Shown here one piece after another: positions 1-11,340 of a stretch of DNA of 33,175 nt. The notes below the pieces were generated by a model. That model was not told where the DNA came from and did not search any database. It saw nothing but the letters and a program-made list of their open reading frames with translations. Numbering within the stretch: position 1 is the stretch's first letter; each line of letters starts with the position of its first letter. The position numbers and the translations under genes are program-made. Source of the stretch: Diphasiastrum complanatum (taxonomy: Eukaryota > Streptophyta > Lycopodiopsida > Lycopodiales > Lycopodiaceae); assembly GCA_029204225.1 (NCBI GenBank), contig CM055095.1, forward strand, positions 22,990,650-23,023,824, written 5' to 3'.

Positions 1-1660
1 TTTTCTGGACAGTTTTTTTTGGTTATTATCAAGTTCAAATCAGACCAGAAAATCAAAGCAAAACAACCTTTACAATGGATTGGGGTACCTATGCCTATAG
101 TAGAATGCTATTCAAACTTTGTAATGGACCTGCTACATCTCAAAGAATGTTGACAGTAATATTCCAAGACTTTTTGAGGAAATTTTTGGAAATAGTTATG
201 GATGATTTTTGTATTTTTTGTTCACATAATGAACATTTGAAAAAGCTCGAACAGACATTACAAAGATGCAGATAAACATCTATATTCTTACACCCCCAAG
301 AAAAGTTATTTTGGGATGACTGAAGGGATTCTTTTGGGCCATCGAATATCAAATTGAGGTATCAAAGTTGATCAGGACAAGATCAAAGTGATTGATGCAC
401 TCTTACCTCTGACCAATCTGAGGGAGTTGAGAGGTTTTCTTGACCATTTGGGATATCGAAGGTTTGTACGAGATTATGCAATGATAGCAGCCCCTTTGAA
501 CAAGTTACTAAAGAAAGATGTTACATATGAATGGAGTACAGATCGTCAGAAGTCTTATAGGATTGAAATTTAAGTTGAAGATTGCTCCAATCTTACGACC
601 CCTCGATTGGACCAGAAAATTCCATGTCTACGTGGACACTTATCCCTTTGCAATTGGAAGCATTCTGAGTCAGAAAAATGATGAAAAGAAAGATTATCCT
701 ATATATTATGCAAGTATGCAATTATCTACATCAGAAAAGAATCACTTTGCTATTCAGAGAGAAAGCTTGGAAATGATTTATTCAGTAAAAACGTTTCGAC
801 ATTATTTATTAAGTTATGCATTTACATTTCATGTCGATCATTAAGCAATAAAATATTTGGTTAATAAACCAGACTTATTAGGTTCGAATTGCTCTGTTGG
901 ATACTTTTACTATCAGAGTTTGATTATACAGTAGAAATCCAACCTGACAAACATCATGAAAATGCAAACTAATCTATTAAAATTGGAAACTACTGAACCC
1001 AAAGACCCTATTTCGAATAATTTGCCTGGATGAAGAATTAATGCTATTGAATATCGGAAAAATCCATATATGGCGACATATTCAATATTTGCAAACATTT
1101 GGTATATCCAAAAGAGATGTCTCATAAAGAGAATAATGTTTTTCAATATAAAGTAGCACCATACACTATTATATCAGGTGTACTTAACTTGGAAGTGATG
1201 ATGAAACTTCGAAGGTGTTTGAAACCAGAAGATATCCAAATAGTAATCCGGTCTTTCCATGAGAAAGAAGCTGGAGGACACTATGGCATTGGAAGAACAC
1301 AGTTCGCAAAATTATGAATGGAAAATATTGGTGGCCCACTACGTTATAGAGATGTACATAGAATATTATAAATTGTGATCTGTGTCAAAGGATAAATTAA
1401 CCTGCAAGATCGATTATTTGGCCGTTGGTACCAATATTACCATTAGCTCCATTTAAAAAGTGGAGTATTGATTTTGTTGGACCGATCAAACCAGCAACAA
1501 GACGAAGGAAAAATCGTTACATACTGGTAGCAACAGACTACTATACAAAGATGGTGAAAGTCGAAGCTACAAAAAAAAAATGATACAAAGAAAGTTAATA
1601 ATTTTCTTTTTGTTATTATCATTACGTCAGCGAGATCGACCCATCAGATCAGTAATAATC
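1..1660 (+). pseudogene. Ty3/gypsy pol remnant (RT, RNase H, integrase)
   Basis: Broken polyprotein of a Ty3/gypsy LTR retrotransposon, which would copy its RNA and integrate the cDNA. In order I see: a reverse transcriptase with LCNGPATSQRM and a VMDD active-site box (nt 195-206); the RT connection region with LTNLRELRGFLDHLGYRRF (about nt 405-465); an RNase H segment HVYVDTYPFAIGSILSQ (about nt 620-670); an integrase zinc-binding region with HYGIGRTQF (about nt 1280) and CDLCQ (about nt 1374); and the integrase core start SIDFVGP and ATDYYTK (about nt 1465-1550). Frameshifts and stops fall near 275, 350, 570, 843 and 1317, so it cannot encode a working protein. Homology fades after about 1660. 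The 5' part (gag, protease, RT start) lies outside the window. Domain order (RT-RH-INT) is what separates gypsy from copia. Family assignment is firm; the right edge is approximate. Confidence 0.9.
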
Positions 1661-2351
1661 TGAATCTGATGAAGGATACAAATTGCATGCTGGCCCAAGA
1701 ATAGAAGATGGACTGACATGGGTCCAGCCCACTATTGTCTCGGAAGCCAAATTCAATGAGATCGACCTAGCAGACTAATCTTTATCAATCAACAACGATA
1801 TCTCAACAACATGCTGAAAAAGTATGGAATGGGCCAACTACAAATCTAGTCTCTTTCCACTCGACCTTGGACTACCAAAAATCACAATTTTGGCCTCCAA
1901 GATATGTTTTGGTTGTTTTTATTGGGTGTGATTTTCATCTTTGAGAAGACCTGATTTTTGTGCCTATGCCGTGATTTCAAAGAGAAAAAAATTTACTTTA
2001 AGATATAGTAGGCTGAAATTTGGGCTATTTGACCAATATATACACTTTTGCTTAAAATTGCATTTCTATCTATAAAAAGAATATTGTCATAATATCTCAC
2101 TTATTTTCAAAATTAATAAATGTACATATTATATCTAGATTGCAGTGCTAATAATTTGTAGTGTTACTTGAACTTAAGTTTCATCATTGAAAACACATAA
2201 TTACATTATGACAGTAAACATTTAACCAGAAAGAGTGAGAGTAAAAATAGAATTAAGAGAGACTATTTGTTTATGCAGCGAATATAATCAAAGGGGGGAT
2301 AAGAGAGAATGAACAGGAGGTTATAATATATATTATATATGTATGTATATA
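1661..2351. other. Non-coding interval with a dispersed repeat
   Basis: No coding region that I can support. The first part may be the decayed end of the upstream gypsy integrase. A segment from about 1889 also occurs near 7311 and is listed separately. The last 30 bases are rich in TA (around 2324-2352), directly before the inverted repeat. Confidence 0.6.
1889..2030 (+). repeat. Dispersed repeat, copy 1
   Basis: Begins TTTTGGCCTCCAAGATA and contains GGTGTGATTTTCATCTTT, CCTGATTT and CCGTGATTT before a run of A. The same words in the same order occur at about 7311-7440. It is non-coding and probably part of a degraded transposable element. The second copy sits at the edge of the fold-back nest, so this may be a piece of the same element. 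Confidence 0.7.
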
Positions 2352-2675
<324 letters not shown>

Positions 2676-3663
2676 ATAGATGTGAAGGACTGCTTGGACC
2701 TACAAATATGTGAAGATGCTCCACTATCAATTGTACCAAGATCCATCCTTCTTGAAAGGTGTACATGAAAAACTAGAGGACCATAAGAGATCCCTCTCCA
2801 TCGCTTGCAATAGAGTCTTCTTCTCATTTGACAGGTTGGCTTGCTTGAATTGATTTTTCTTTTTGAAGCGATTTGTAACATAGTGTCCCATCTTGCCACA
2901 AAAGAAACATTTGATATTCTTCTTCTTCTTCTTGGAGGTAGAAGCATGAGAGGTGTCATCCTCCTCTCCATTTTGGTCCTTTATCTTTTTCTTTGTCCTT
3001 GGAGAAGTGTTGGTGTTGCTTTTTGATCTTGATTCTTCAGCCATTAACACTCCTTGCAAACCTCCAAAGTAGGTAGATCCTCCTTGATGGCAGAGGATTG
3101 GACAAGGTTTTCATACTCATCTCTCAAGCATTAAGTATGACTTGGACTAGCTCACTTTGATTTATAGATCCTCCAATGCAAGCAAGCTCCCTATGAGTAT
3201 CTTTCACTCTCAACACATAATTAGTGGCACTCTCATCACTCTTTTGAGAACTTTGGAAGATTTTTTTTTTTTAAGAGTGAGGAGTCTTGAGGTATTCTTG
3301 GCCTCATAGATTGCCTTGAGAGTATCCAAGCATCCTTGGACGATGAGCAAGCACCAATCTACCTCAAAATCTCATTGGAGACATTCATTTTGATATAATG
3401 GAGAGCCATCCTAGCTCTCTTCTTATACTTTTGTACTTCTTGAAGGACTTGCGGCTCCTCCTCAATCCCAAGTACAATGTCCATCACATGTTGGAGTGTT
3501 AGAATTGACTCCAATCTCAACTTCCAAATAGAATAGTTGGAAGTAGATAGCCTTTCACTAGATTCCAATAGATAGGAACCCATAGATACCATGTAATAGT
3601 GAGGACTCCTTGTGAATTGGACATGTTGTTTTCTCTCTCACTATAGGATCCAATAATGGTGTA

Positions 3664-4370
3664 CTACCAACTCCTATGCAAGATCTTGCAAAAAAGTGTG
3701 AGATGGACCTGAAGTGTCGATGTAGATCCACCTCTTGCTTGAAGCCTATATTCTTCATTGATCAAGATCTCTTGAAGATCCATCAAACTTGGAAAAGTCT
3801 TTTGAATATCAATACTTTGAACAATGTTAGCACGAGCATCCAACAAACCATTAAGAATAGCTTGAACAAGCTGTCCTTCCTTAATGCTCTCATCAATGCA
3901 AGCCAACTCATCATTCAATGCCTTCATCCTTAAAATAAAAGTATTTGGACTTTCTTCACTCTTTTGCAAACAAGAAAAGATTTTCCTTCTTAGAGTCAAC
4001 ACTCTAGAAGTAGACTTGGATTCATAAAGCTTTTTCAATAAATCCCAAGCATCCTTAGATGAAGTACTCTTACGAACTTCCTTAAGAAGCTCATTGGTAA
4101 CATTCATCTTTATCATGTGTAGAGTCCTTTTGGCCCTCTTATCATACCTCACTTGATCTTGTTGTGTTGCTGGCCTCTCCTCCAAACCTACAACAATATC
4201 TAAAACATCATTCATCTCAAGATGTGATTCCTCACTTTCCACAATGAATAGTTACTTGAGGTAAGCCTATCATTTGGCTTCCAACATGACTCCACTTGAT
4301 GTAGCCATGTAGCAATGACTTGATCTTCTCTTTCAACTTGTTTCAATGCACGAAGCACTCCTTTGGACAT
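3664..4370 (-). pseudogene. Ty1/copia gag remnant (gag copy A)
   Basis: Minus-strand copia gag. The probable start ATG at 4370-4368 gives MSKGVLRALKQVEREDQ. Next come LTSSNYSLWK (about 4275), a frame break near 4215-4240, and a long UBN2-type gag segment. That segment includes SSKDAWDLLKKLYESKS, LTLRRKIFSCLQKSEE and ILNGLLDARANIVQSI. It stops matching gag around 3690, shortly after YRLQARGGS, before any zinc knuckle. The sequence upstream ends in a degraded tRNA-Met primer-binding site at 4428-4439, as expected just downstream of a 5' LTR. It is related to, but clearly different from, gag copy B immediately downstream. Frame breaks and truncation mark it as dead. Confidence 0.88.
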
Positions 4371-4427
4371 CAACAAATGTTTTCGAAGAGAAATCACAAA
4401 GATTTGAAACTACTCAATTCTCTTCTA

Positions 4428-4439
4428 GCACTTATACCA
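4428..4439 (-). other. Degraded primer-binding site (tRNA-iMet type)
   Basis: On the minus strand this reads TGGTATAAGTGC, two changes from TGGTATCAGAGC, the usual plant copia primer site complementary to initiator tRNA-Met. It lies 58 bases upstream of the gag copy A start, which is the right place. The expected 5' LTR to its right (4440 onward) is not clearly recognisable. Confidence 0.6.
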
Positions 4440-4680
4440 AGCAAATCAGCACATAGAATCATGAAATCTTGATTAACCTATGATCTATCCTCAATCTAAT
4501 GAATCTTTTCACTTTCTAAGATTGAAACACACTCAAATGAAGTCCAGAAACCTCACTATCTAGAGATCCAATCAAAATTAGGATTTTGACAAAATCACAA
4601 AAAATTGACTATTCCAAATCTACATGCAAATGTATAAGCATCAATGCGACAAGAGAGAGAGAGTGTGTGTGATTTCTCTT
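4440..4680. other. Non-coding interval, possible LTR remnant
   Basis: No gene. By position it should hold the end of the 5' LTR of the minus-strand gag element, but no terminal CA/TG pair is convincing. A short (AG)n(TG)n microsatellite lies at about 4652-4670, next to the start of the plus-strand copia RT. Confidence 0.5.
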
Positions 4681-6198
4681 CCCAGGAAGACTGAATCCAA
4701 GCAATGGATTTTGAGTATCAAGCTCTTATGAGAAATGGAACATGGAGATTGGTGGAGTTGCCTAAGGACAAGAAAGCTATTGGATGCAAATGGATCTTCA
4801 AGGTGAAGACAAACCAAGATGCATCTATCAACAAGTACAAGGCAAGGTTAGTGGCAAAAGGATATGCTCAACAACAAGGGATTGACTATGATGAGACCTT
4901 TGCACCCATGGCAAAGATTGTAAGCATTCGACTCATCATCTCACTTGCTACACTTTATGGATAAGATCTATGAAAAATGGACATTTCAAATGCATTCTTA
5001 AATGGTAATCTTGAGGAGGAAGTGTACATGGAGCAATCCGAGAGCTACATTTCATCAACAAAGCCAAATCGTGTGTGTCTACTACAAAAGAGTTTGTAGG
5101 GCCTTAAGCAAGCACGAAGGAGTTGGTATGCTAAGCTTAACACTTTTTTACTCTCTCAAGGCTTTGTTATGAGTGAGTATGATCATTCACTTTATTACAG
5201 GTTTGCTGGAAATGATGTTACCATCTTGCTAATCTATGTGGATGATATCATCTGGAGTGGTGGAGACAATCAAGATGCGGAGGATATCAAGAGTGCTCTT
5301 AAGAACGAGTTTGAGGTGCACGATCTTGGTAACTTGCATTACATGTTAGGAATAGAAGTCATTAGATCTTCTCAATCTACTTTCATTTGTCAAGAGAAGT
5401 ATGCTAACTCTATTCTAGAAAGATTTCATATGGTAGATGCAAAAGCTATTGATACACCAATGGAGTCTCATGTAAAGCTAACTATAAGAGGTAATGAAAG
5501 ATCCTTCAAGGACATTGCTCTCTAAAGGAAACTAGTTCGTTCACTCATCTATCTAACCATTATAGACCAGATTTAAGCTATTGTGTTGGAAAATTGAGTC
5601 AATTCATGCAAGATCCTAGAGAGGAGCATTGGAAGCTAGGAAGGCGAGTTTGAGGTACATCATTGGAACTCGAGATTTTGGCATATTGTATGAGGGATCA
5701 TCATCTAATCTTTTTGAATTTTTTGATAGATGTAATGGATAGAAAATCCATTAGTGCTCATTGTATTTTCATCGGTGATGGAGCTATATCATGGATGTCA
5801 AAGAAACAAGCCACTATCTCATTGTCATCTAGTGAGGCCGAGTACAAAGCTCTTACACATTGCACAAAGGAGATGATATGGATCAAGAAGATGATCAAGG
5901 ATCTTCACTTGTTGGATTTTTCAGAGAGCCCAATCATCTTCTGTGACAATCAATCAGCCCAAAGATTGGCAACCAATCCTATCTTTCATGCTAGAAGCAA
6001 GCATATTGAGGTGCGGTATCATTTTGTGAGGGAGCAAGTCATTGCAAAGGAGGTGGAGCTTCAACATGTGTCCTTAAGAGAATGTGTAGCTGATATCTTC
6101 ACCAAAGCATTGGAAAAGGACTTGTTCATGAAGCATAGGACATCACTTGGAGTGTTATCAAAGTCCATGCTAAAACTAGTTGAAGAGGGAGTGTGAAA
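4681..6198 (+). pseudogene. Ty1/copia pol remnant (RT and RNase H)
   Basis: Plus-strand 3' half of a copia polyprotein. The RT start IQAMDFEYQALMRNGTW (about 4693) is followed by IGCKWIFKVK, KARLVAKGYAQQQGIDY, the catalytic-palm region ISNAFLNGNLEEEVYM and the YVDD active site at 5235-5246. RNase H follows with ISWMSKKQATISLSSSEAEY (about 5790), CDNQSAQRLA (about 5941), HARSKHIEVRYHFVRE and the tail VADIFTKAL (about 6088). The frame ends at 6196. In-frame stops occur at about 4962 and 5097, with frameshifts near 5525 and 5640-5720, so it is inactive. Nothing upstream of the RT survives. The tail leads straight into a purine-rich tract and an LTR-like TG start, so this is the genuine 3' end of the element. 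Confidence 0.92.
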
Positions 6199-6470
6199 GA
6201 TTCAACTAGCTTGATCATATTTGCTATACTTTCATATTTGGCATATTGAGGCCAACTTTGTTTTTAGACTTAGAGATTGACTTTTCTGTTGTAAAATCGC
6301 GCGTGGGTGTGAGCAGCAGCGGAAGCTTGAGGATTGGAGTGTGGCGTGTAAAAACAGAAACGCAACAGTCAGCAACAGAATTATTCAAGTAGAAGAATTC
6401 ATACAAAATGTGCAGCTGAACGACGCAGTAGTGAGACAAAAGTGTTGTTGAGCCAAAAAAAAAAAAAAAA
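6192..6470 (+). mobile_element. Start of copia 3' LTR (end undefined)
   Basis: After the pol tail comes the purine-rich stretch GAAGAGGGAG and then TGTGAAAGATTCAACTAG from 6192, the expected order polypurine tract then LTR. No matching 5' LTR and no terminal CA can be identified, and the sequence runs into an A tract and the fold-back nest at about 6455-6474. The right edge given is where that nest begins, not a proven LTR end. Confidence 0.6.
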
Positions 6471-6473
6471 CCT

Positions 6474-7215
6474 TTTTCATTTTTTTTCCGTCCAAAATCG
6501 CGATTTTTGGCCGTTTCACCTCATCAAAATGCCAAAAAAATTATTTCAAAGCTTCTGTTTTTTTTTTTTTTTGGGCTCCGAAATGCTTTTTTTGGCCTTT
6601 TGATGAGGTGAAATGACCTTAAAATCACGATTTCGGACGAAAAAAAAATGAAAATTTAGCCTCCAAGATACATTTTTGTCTGTAAACAAAAAAAAAAATT
6701 GACTTCTAAACATTTTTTTTTGCCTAAAATTGTGATTTTTTGTCGTTTCACTTCATCAGAAGACTAAAAAAGACGTTTGTGAACAAAATGAAAATTTGGC
6801 CTCTTGGATACGTTTTCATTTTTCCATAAAAAATCATGAATTTAGTTTGTTTGATCTCATTAAAACCCTGAAAAATGTGTTTAAAAGTCAATTTGTTTTT
6901 TGTTTACAAACAAAAATATATCCAGAGGCTAAATTTCATTTTTTTGGCCCGAAATCGTGATTTTCGGCCGTTTCACTTCATTAGAAGGCCCAAAAAAATG
7001 TTATGGAGCAAAACAAAAAAGAGAATTAGGATTACGAAAGGGCGCGGACAGGGGCCATTTGACCAAGTCAAAGGGATCCTATTCGTGCCCTTGCATGATC
7101 CTAAACAAAAAAAGAATTGTTTTGTTTTTGCTCCGAAACGTTTTTTTGGCCTTCTGATGAAGTGAAACGACCAAAAATCATGATTTCGGACAAAAAAAAT
7201 GAAAATTTAGCCTTC
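6474..7215. repeat. Nest of three fold-back (inverted) repeats
   Basis: Three adjacent inverted pairs made from one repeated sequence. Pair 1: 6474-6540 with 6588-6654. Pair 2: 6660-6720 with 6868-6929. Pair 3: 6925-7032 with 7098-7215. By eye the arms match at roughly 80-90 percent. Shared words are GATGAAGTGAAACG, ATCACGATTTCGGAC, AAAATTTAGCCTCC and their complements. Long A and T runs occur throughout. The open frames here fall in the repeat and show no protein signature. It resembles a fold-back or MITE-like non-autonomous element, but no known family is recognised. Confidence 0.85.
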
Positions 7216-7460
7216 GGGATATTTTCTTTTTTGCTCCTAAACATTTCTTTTGGCCTTCTGATGAAGTGAAACGGCTAAAAATCACGATTTTGAACGAAAA
7301 AAATAAACGTTTTGGCCTCCAAGGTACATTTTTTAAGGTGTGATTTTCATCTTTCATGAGATGGCCTGATTTCTATGCATTACCGTGATTTTAGAGAGAA
7401 AAAACATTCACTTTCAAATGGCCTTTGAAGGAGGTCAAATGGCCTTAAATTAGCAATTTT
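7203..7460 (+). repeat. Extra fold-back unit plus dispersed repeat copy 2
   Basis: A further forward unit (GGCCTTCTGATGAAGTGAAACG at 7252 on, with a diverged ATCACGATTTTGAACG) is followed by TTTTGGCCTCCAAGG at 7311. The rest matches the copy at 1889-2030 in order, including GTGTGATTTTCATCTTT and CCGTGATTTTAGAGAG. The join suggests both belong to one larger element. Confidence 0.7.
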
Positions 7461-8682
7461 ACGAAAATTTACAAGGCTTGGACCAATTCAAAAGTATCAA
7501 TTAAGTTACATGATATCCATATGAAAAAGATAAATTATTTGGTATGTGAAAGGCTAATGAAAGTCATGTAGTCTTAAGTTTGAATGTGAAGTGGGACACA
7601 AAAGTAAGGATAAAATTCATAAGCAACTTTCAAATTGGAAATGTATTTGGGCATTAAATGAGGCCTACAAGTCTATGTCCCACCTAGAGCTCTAGCTGTT
7701 GTCGTATTGGAACCAAGGCAATGAATATCCTAGTCTTGCCTTACAAAGTACCTACAAAAGTCTATGGATGATGAGACCTACATTTAGCCTTTAACTCTTG
7801 CTCACCCTATGTGGTAACCCAAGGTAAAGGTGCCACGTAGGATTGTTAGCACTAAACTAATTATGATTAACAAAATTGTTTAGGCAAGGAAGAGGCCCTT
7901 TTTAAGTCCAAAAAGGGCCCTAATGAACAACAATATATGGTTCCATTGTGCCCTAGTTTCTAGTATGTCACAATAAACCTCAGAATAACTATGCATATTT
8001 ACCTTGAAATAAACCTTGGTTCTCACCAATGTAGAAAAATCAGCATCTACACACAATTTGAGATGCAAACACTAATAGAACTTGATCAAATTTAATTGAA
8101 TTCATTATGTACTGTTGCTGTTCGTACAAAACCAGCAAAACTACACACAATTGATGACTTATAGCAGGTCTTGTTGTTTATTCCGAGGCAATAGTTCCGA
8201 TGTAAGTACCGAGATATATATCAAGGCAAAACCATTAAATTTTTTACTTTTTTTTTTTTTTTTTCAGAGAAGCCTTTGTATTTACCTCATGAATCCTTCC
8301 AAATGTTACAGTGATGCAAGTGTTGTTGTTCTCCTACTCTCCGTCTAATCTCTTGTCATTGTGTTTGTTTGATCCTTGACAATGATCCTTGACAAAATTA
8401 ATCAAAGAAGCCTTGATTTGAGGAAATAAAATGTTGGTAAAGTTGGAGGCATGTTGAGGGACAGGGTGCATCATAATGAGAAAAATTATAAGCCTGCTTA
8501 TGTCAAAAATGCAAGACAAAAGATCATATCTACATTTAAAATTGCTTTTGAACTACCATAACAAATTGACAATAAGAGATGATAGGTAGTGATAGTAGTT
8601 GAGTGTGCCATGATCACAAATTCATAAGAGAGCATCAAGAAAATGCATCTGCAAGAATAAGCATATATGCAATCAAGTATCT
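7461..8682. other. Non-coding interval
   Basis: No gene found. One perfect hairpin, GGCCCTTTTT and AAAAAGGGCC with a 6-base loop, lies at 7895-7920 and is followed at once by CTAATG. A T run lies near 8250-8265. The short open frames here have no recognisable protein features. Confidence 0.6.
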
Positions 8683-9066
8683 ATTAGGAGAAATATGGGC
8701 TCAAAATGGGCCCTTTAAGAAGTTTGACTTTAGAGAGAGGTTACATAAAGAGAGAATAGAAACCGGTAACATTTGGTTGCCATTTGATAATGCCTGCATT
8801 ATAACTATTGTGGTTTACTAGCTCTAACTTCAGACAGTAAGTGTGCTTGTAATAATGAAAGACGAAATATTTCTACATGTTTCAGCCGACTTGAAATCTT
8901 GGTATGCTCTTTGCAAATTTTTGTATGCTCATAGTAAAATATGAGGCGGGAGAATTATGAGCTCGACATAGCCAAAAGCCTGAGGTACTGATGATACTTT
9001 CACGAGGGCAATCATTTGTGAAGCTCAGCCATTGTGTGAATTTTGTATATCCTTGGTTGTACACCT

Positions 9067-9286
9067 GATATCGATTCAGCGCGCACAGGTACGACTCGTA
9101 GTCCTTGACTTGGCTTTCGCGCATTGATTTAATATGTATGGACAACAGACATTGTTGATTCAGCGCACGGGTACGACTCCTAGTGTCCGTACGTTGATTC
9201 GATATCTACGGACAACAGGCAATATCGATTCGGCGCGCAGATGTACAACCTCCCTGGATCTTTTTGGGTTGAACCGATATTAGTAC
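9067..9286. repeat. Three tandem cassettes bounded by GATATCG...GCGCG inverted ends
   Basis: Unit 1 begins GATATCGATTCAGCGCGC (9067) and ends CGCGCATTGATTTAATATGT (to 9137). Unit 2 begins at 9151 (ATTGTTGATTCAGCGCAC) and ends GTACGTTGATTCGATATC. Unit 3 begins at 9221 (AATATCGATTCGGCGCGC) and ends TTGAACCGATATTAG. The start of each unit is roughly the reverse complement of its end. Units 1 and 2 also share GGTACGACTC and GGACAACAG, so they are diverged tandem copies. No coding role is seen. Confidence 0.75.
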
Positions 9287-9700
9287 GAATAAGATGAAAA
9301 TTAAAAAAAATATTTCAGAGGAAATATTCTAAATTCCCCACTTCGGCGTAACAAATTTGCATAGATTTTGAATTGTGTGATCGTCCAAAAAACAAAAATC
9401 AAGAATGTGAAAAGTATGAAGACTCAGATTCGATCCAAAGACTTGACACAACGAACAATGGCCTAAGCAAGAACATTGCTACTCCCAAAGGATGAGTAAA
9501 CACTTCTTTGCTACACAAAAGCCACACAAGAATGCCAAGATCACTATCACAAGATGCACTGCTGTTGCTACTTGAATGCAACTCCAAAAATTGTTAACTT
9601 TAACTCTATATAAGCACAAACATGTACTTAAAACAAACTTTGCCTTCTGCTATCAAATTCATCACGCACGACCTACGCACTACAATCTCAATTCGCTCAC

Positions 9701-9816
9701 CTGCGCGTTGATCCGCTATTGACTTTTGAATTTCATTTTTGGGATATCGGTTCAGCGCGCACCTCCTATACTGCCTCACTGATGGTCTGTACACACACGC
9801 GTTGATCCGATACTCG
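9701..9816. repeat. Further GATATCG/GCGCG cassette
   Basis: A right-end motif CTGCGCGTTGATCCGCTATT (9701) is followed by a complete cassette. That cassette has left end GGGATATCGGTTCAGCGCGC (from 9741) and right end ACGCGTTGATCCGATACTCG (from 9797). It is the same family as 9067-9286. The overlapping minus-strand open frame of 129 codons is composed of this repeat and flanks and is not taken as a gene. Confidence 0.65.
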
Positions 9817-10195
9817 GATAGCAAATGGCCCGCACCAAGCAAACTGCTCGCCCTCATCTTGGCGGGGTCCCAATGCAAGCAGACCGCTAGGAAAATCCAC
9901 CACTGCAATGCCCTCCACCTCCAAATTAACCTCAAGTGTACAATACAGGCAATAAAGGAGTATTCGGGCAGTAACGATGGTCTAGTCACAATCATTTGTT
10001 CTGACTAGCGAGATTTTTGAAAATCACCAAAATTTGGCCGGGAAAGGCAAAAACAATTTTCGTTCGTCAACCACTATTACAGTTCGTCACAGATGGACAC
10101 AATTGATTGGGCCACTTAAGCGTTGAAAGCGTGTGAAGTAAAAAAAAAAAGCATCTTTACAAAGGGCCCATTTTGAGTTCTAATATCCCCTAATG

Positions 10196-11340
10196 TAAAC
10201 TTGCATCCATTTCGGCAATCCTTGAAAACCAAAATCAACTATTTTTTTCAATGTAAAAAGTTGGGAGGTTTTATGGAATGTGAAAAGAAACATTGTAAAG
10301 TTCTAAGCATTGGATAACTCAAGCATAAAGGCTAGGCACAAGATTAGTATTACCAATTTTAAGATTTCAAATGATCTTCATTCATGCTCCCGCTAGAGAT
10401 TTAATCCAAGAAGTCATTTAGCATAATATAGGGTAGTTTTCAAGCCTCCATATATGATTCACTCAATATTTCTCTTCAAACATGCTTATCTCTAAGAATA
10501 AACTGCATCAAAATTCTAGCAACATCCACAAGTGGATCCACATGTTTGCTAGACCCTAACAATATGCAACAACAATCACAAATATATAATATTAAGAGGG
10601 AGGTTTTGAAGGTGCTTGAGATGCTCGCCATCGAGACATGCTCACTAAAAAGTCATTCCCCAAATTCTAAGAAAGAAAAACATTTGTCAAGCTTAACTTG
10701 TATCCAAGCTCAAAAGGCTTTGTAGATTCCAAAATAAAGTATTATAGTTTTAGTCAAAGTTTTATTAGAGTTCAAATGAAATTCTTTTGGTTGTGTTCTC
10801 ATTTCAACGGTCTTAATATTATATTATGGATCTTGTTTCTTTAAAATATAAGCAATTTGCTAAATTGGATTATCAAAGACCTCATTATTCACAATGGTTA
10901 GATTGACAAAATCTAAAATATGAAAGATGGAATTGAAAAAGTTGAGTCATTCTTTCTTTCTCTTGATTTGCCTTTATTGAAGGGCCCTTTTTTACTAGAA
11001 ACTTCCCCTAATGAGGCAAAGTGTTGCGTTGGAATTGTGGTGTTCAACGTATCATGTTGTCGTCACATGTATGCGTGGTCTTGTTAAATTTATCTTTGTT
11101 TGTGTACATTTTCCATTCGTGTAGCCATCAAGGTCGCAACTTTAACTTCTTGAATCTACAATGTAGACCAGGCTTAAGAATCTAGGTACTATTATTTCCA
11201 CCTCATCCATATATTTTCTTCTAGGCAAGATCTTGAATTTAAACGCACCAAATGTCATGTACATCGTCGCTAGATAGCTTATTACCAAACACTTGGACTA
11301 TTGAGAACCGGGGATATGCAAGATGTTGATGAGATTGCCA
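10196..11340. other. Non-coding interval upstream of the PLATZ gene
   Basis: No coding sequence is recognisable. At 10978-11014 a segment AAGGGCCCTTTTTTAC...CCCCTAATG resembles the right end of the candidate element at 10152-10195. Otherwise it is AT-rich unique-looking sequence. Confidence 0.55.

Larger units (their letters stand above)
8683..10195. mobile_element. Candidate non-autonomous element with ~38-bp terminal inverted repeats
   Basis: The left end (about 8683-8722) and right end (about 10152-10195) are imperfect inverted copies. They share the exact 17-base core CTCAAAATGGGCCCTTT or its complement, and both run outward to ATTAGG or its complement. The roughly 1.5 kb between them has no transposase and carries the GATATCG/GCGCG cassettes. 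I could not define a target-site duplication. It may be a non-autonomous DNA transposon, or two dispersed repeats in opposite orientation. Confidence 0.35.

Noticed and set aside
6875-7165. 96-codon open frame in the fold-back nest
   Set aside because: It lies wholly within inverted repeats and translates repeat sequence; no domain or codon signature.
9606-9995. 129-codon minus-strand open frame
   Set aside because: It crosses the GATATCG/GCGCG cassette and non-coding flanks, and I recognise no protein family in it.
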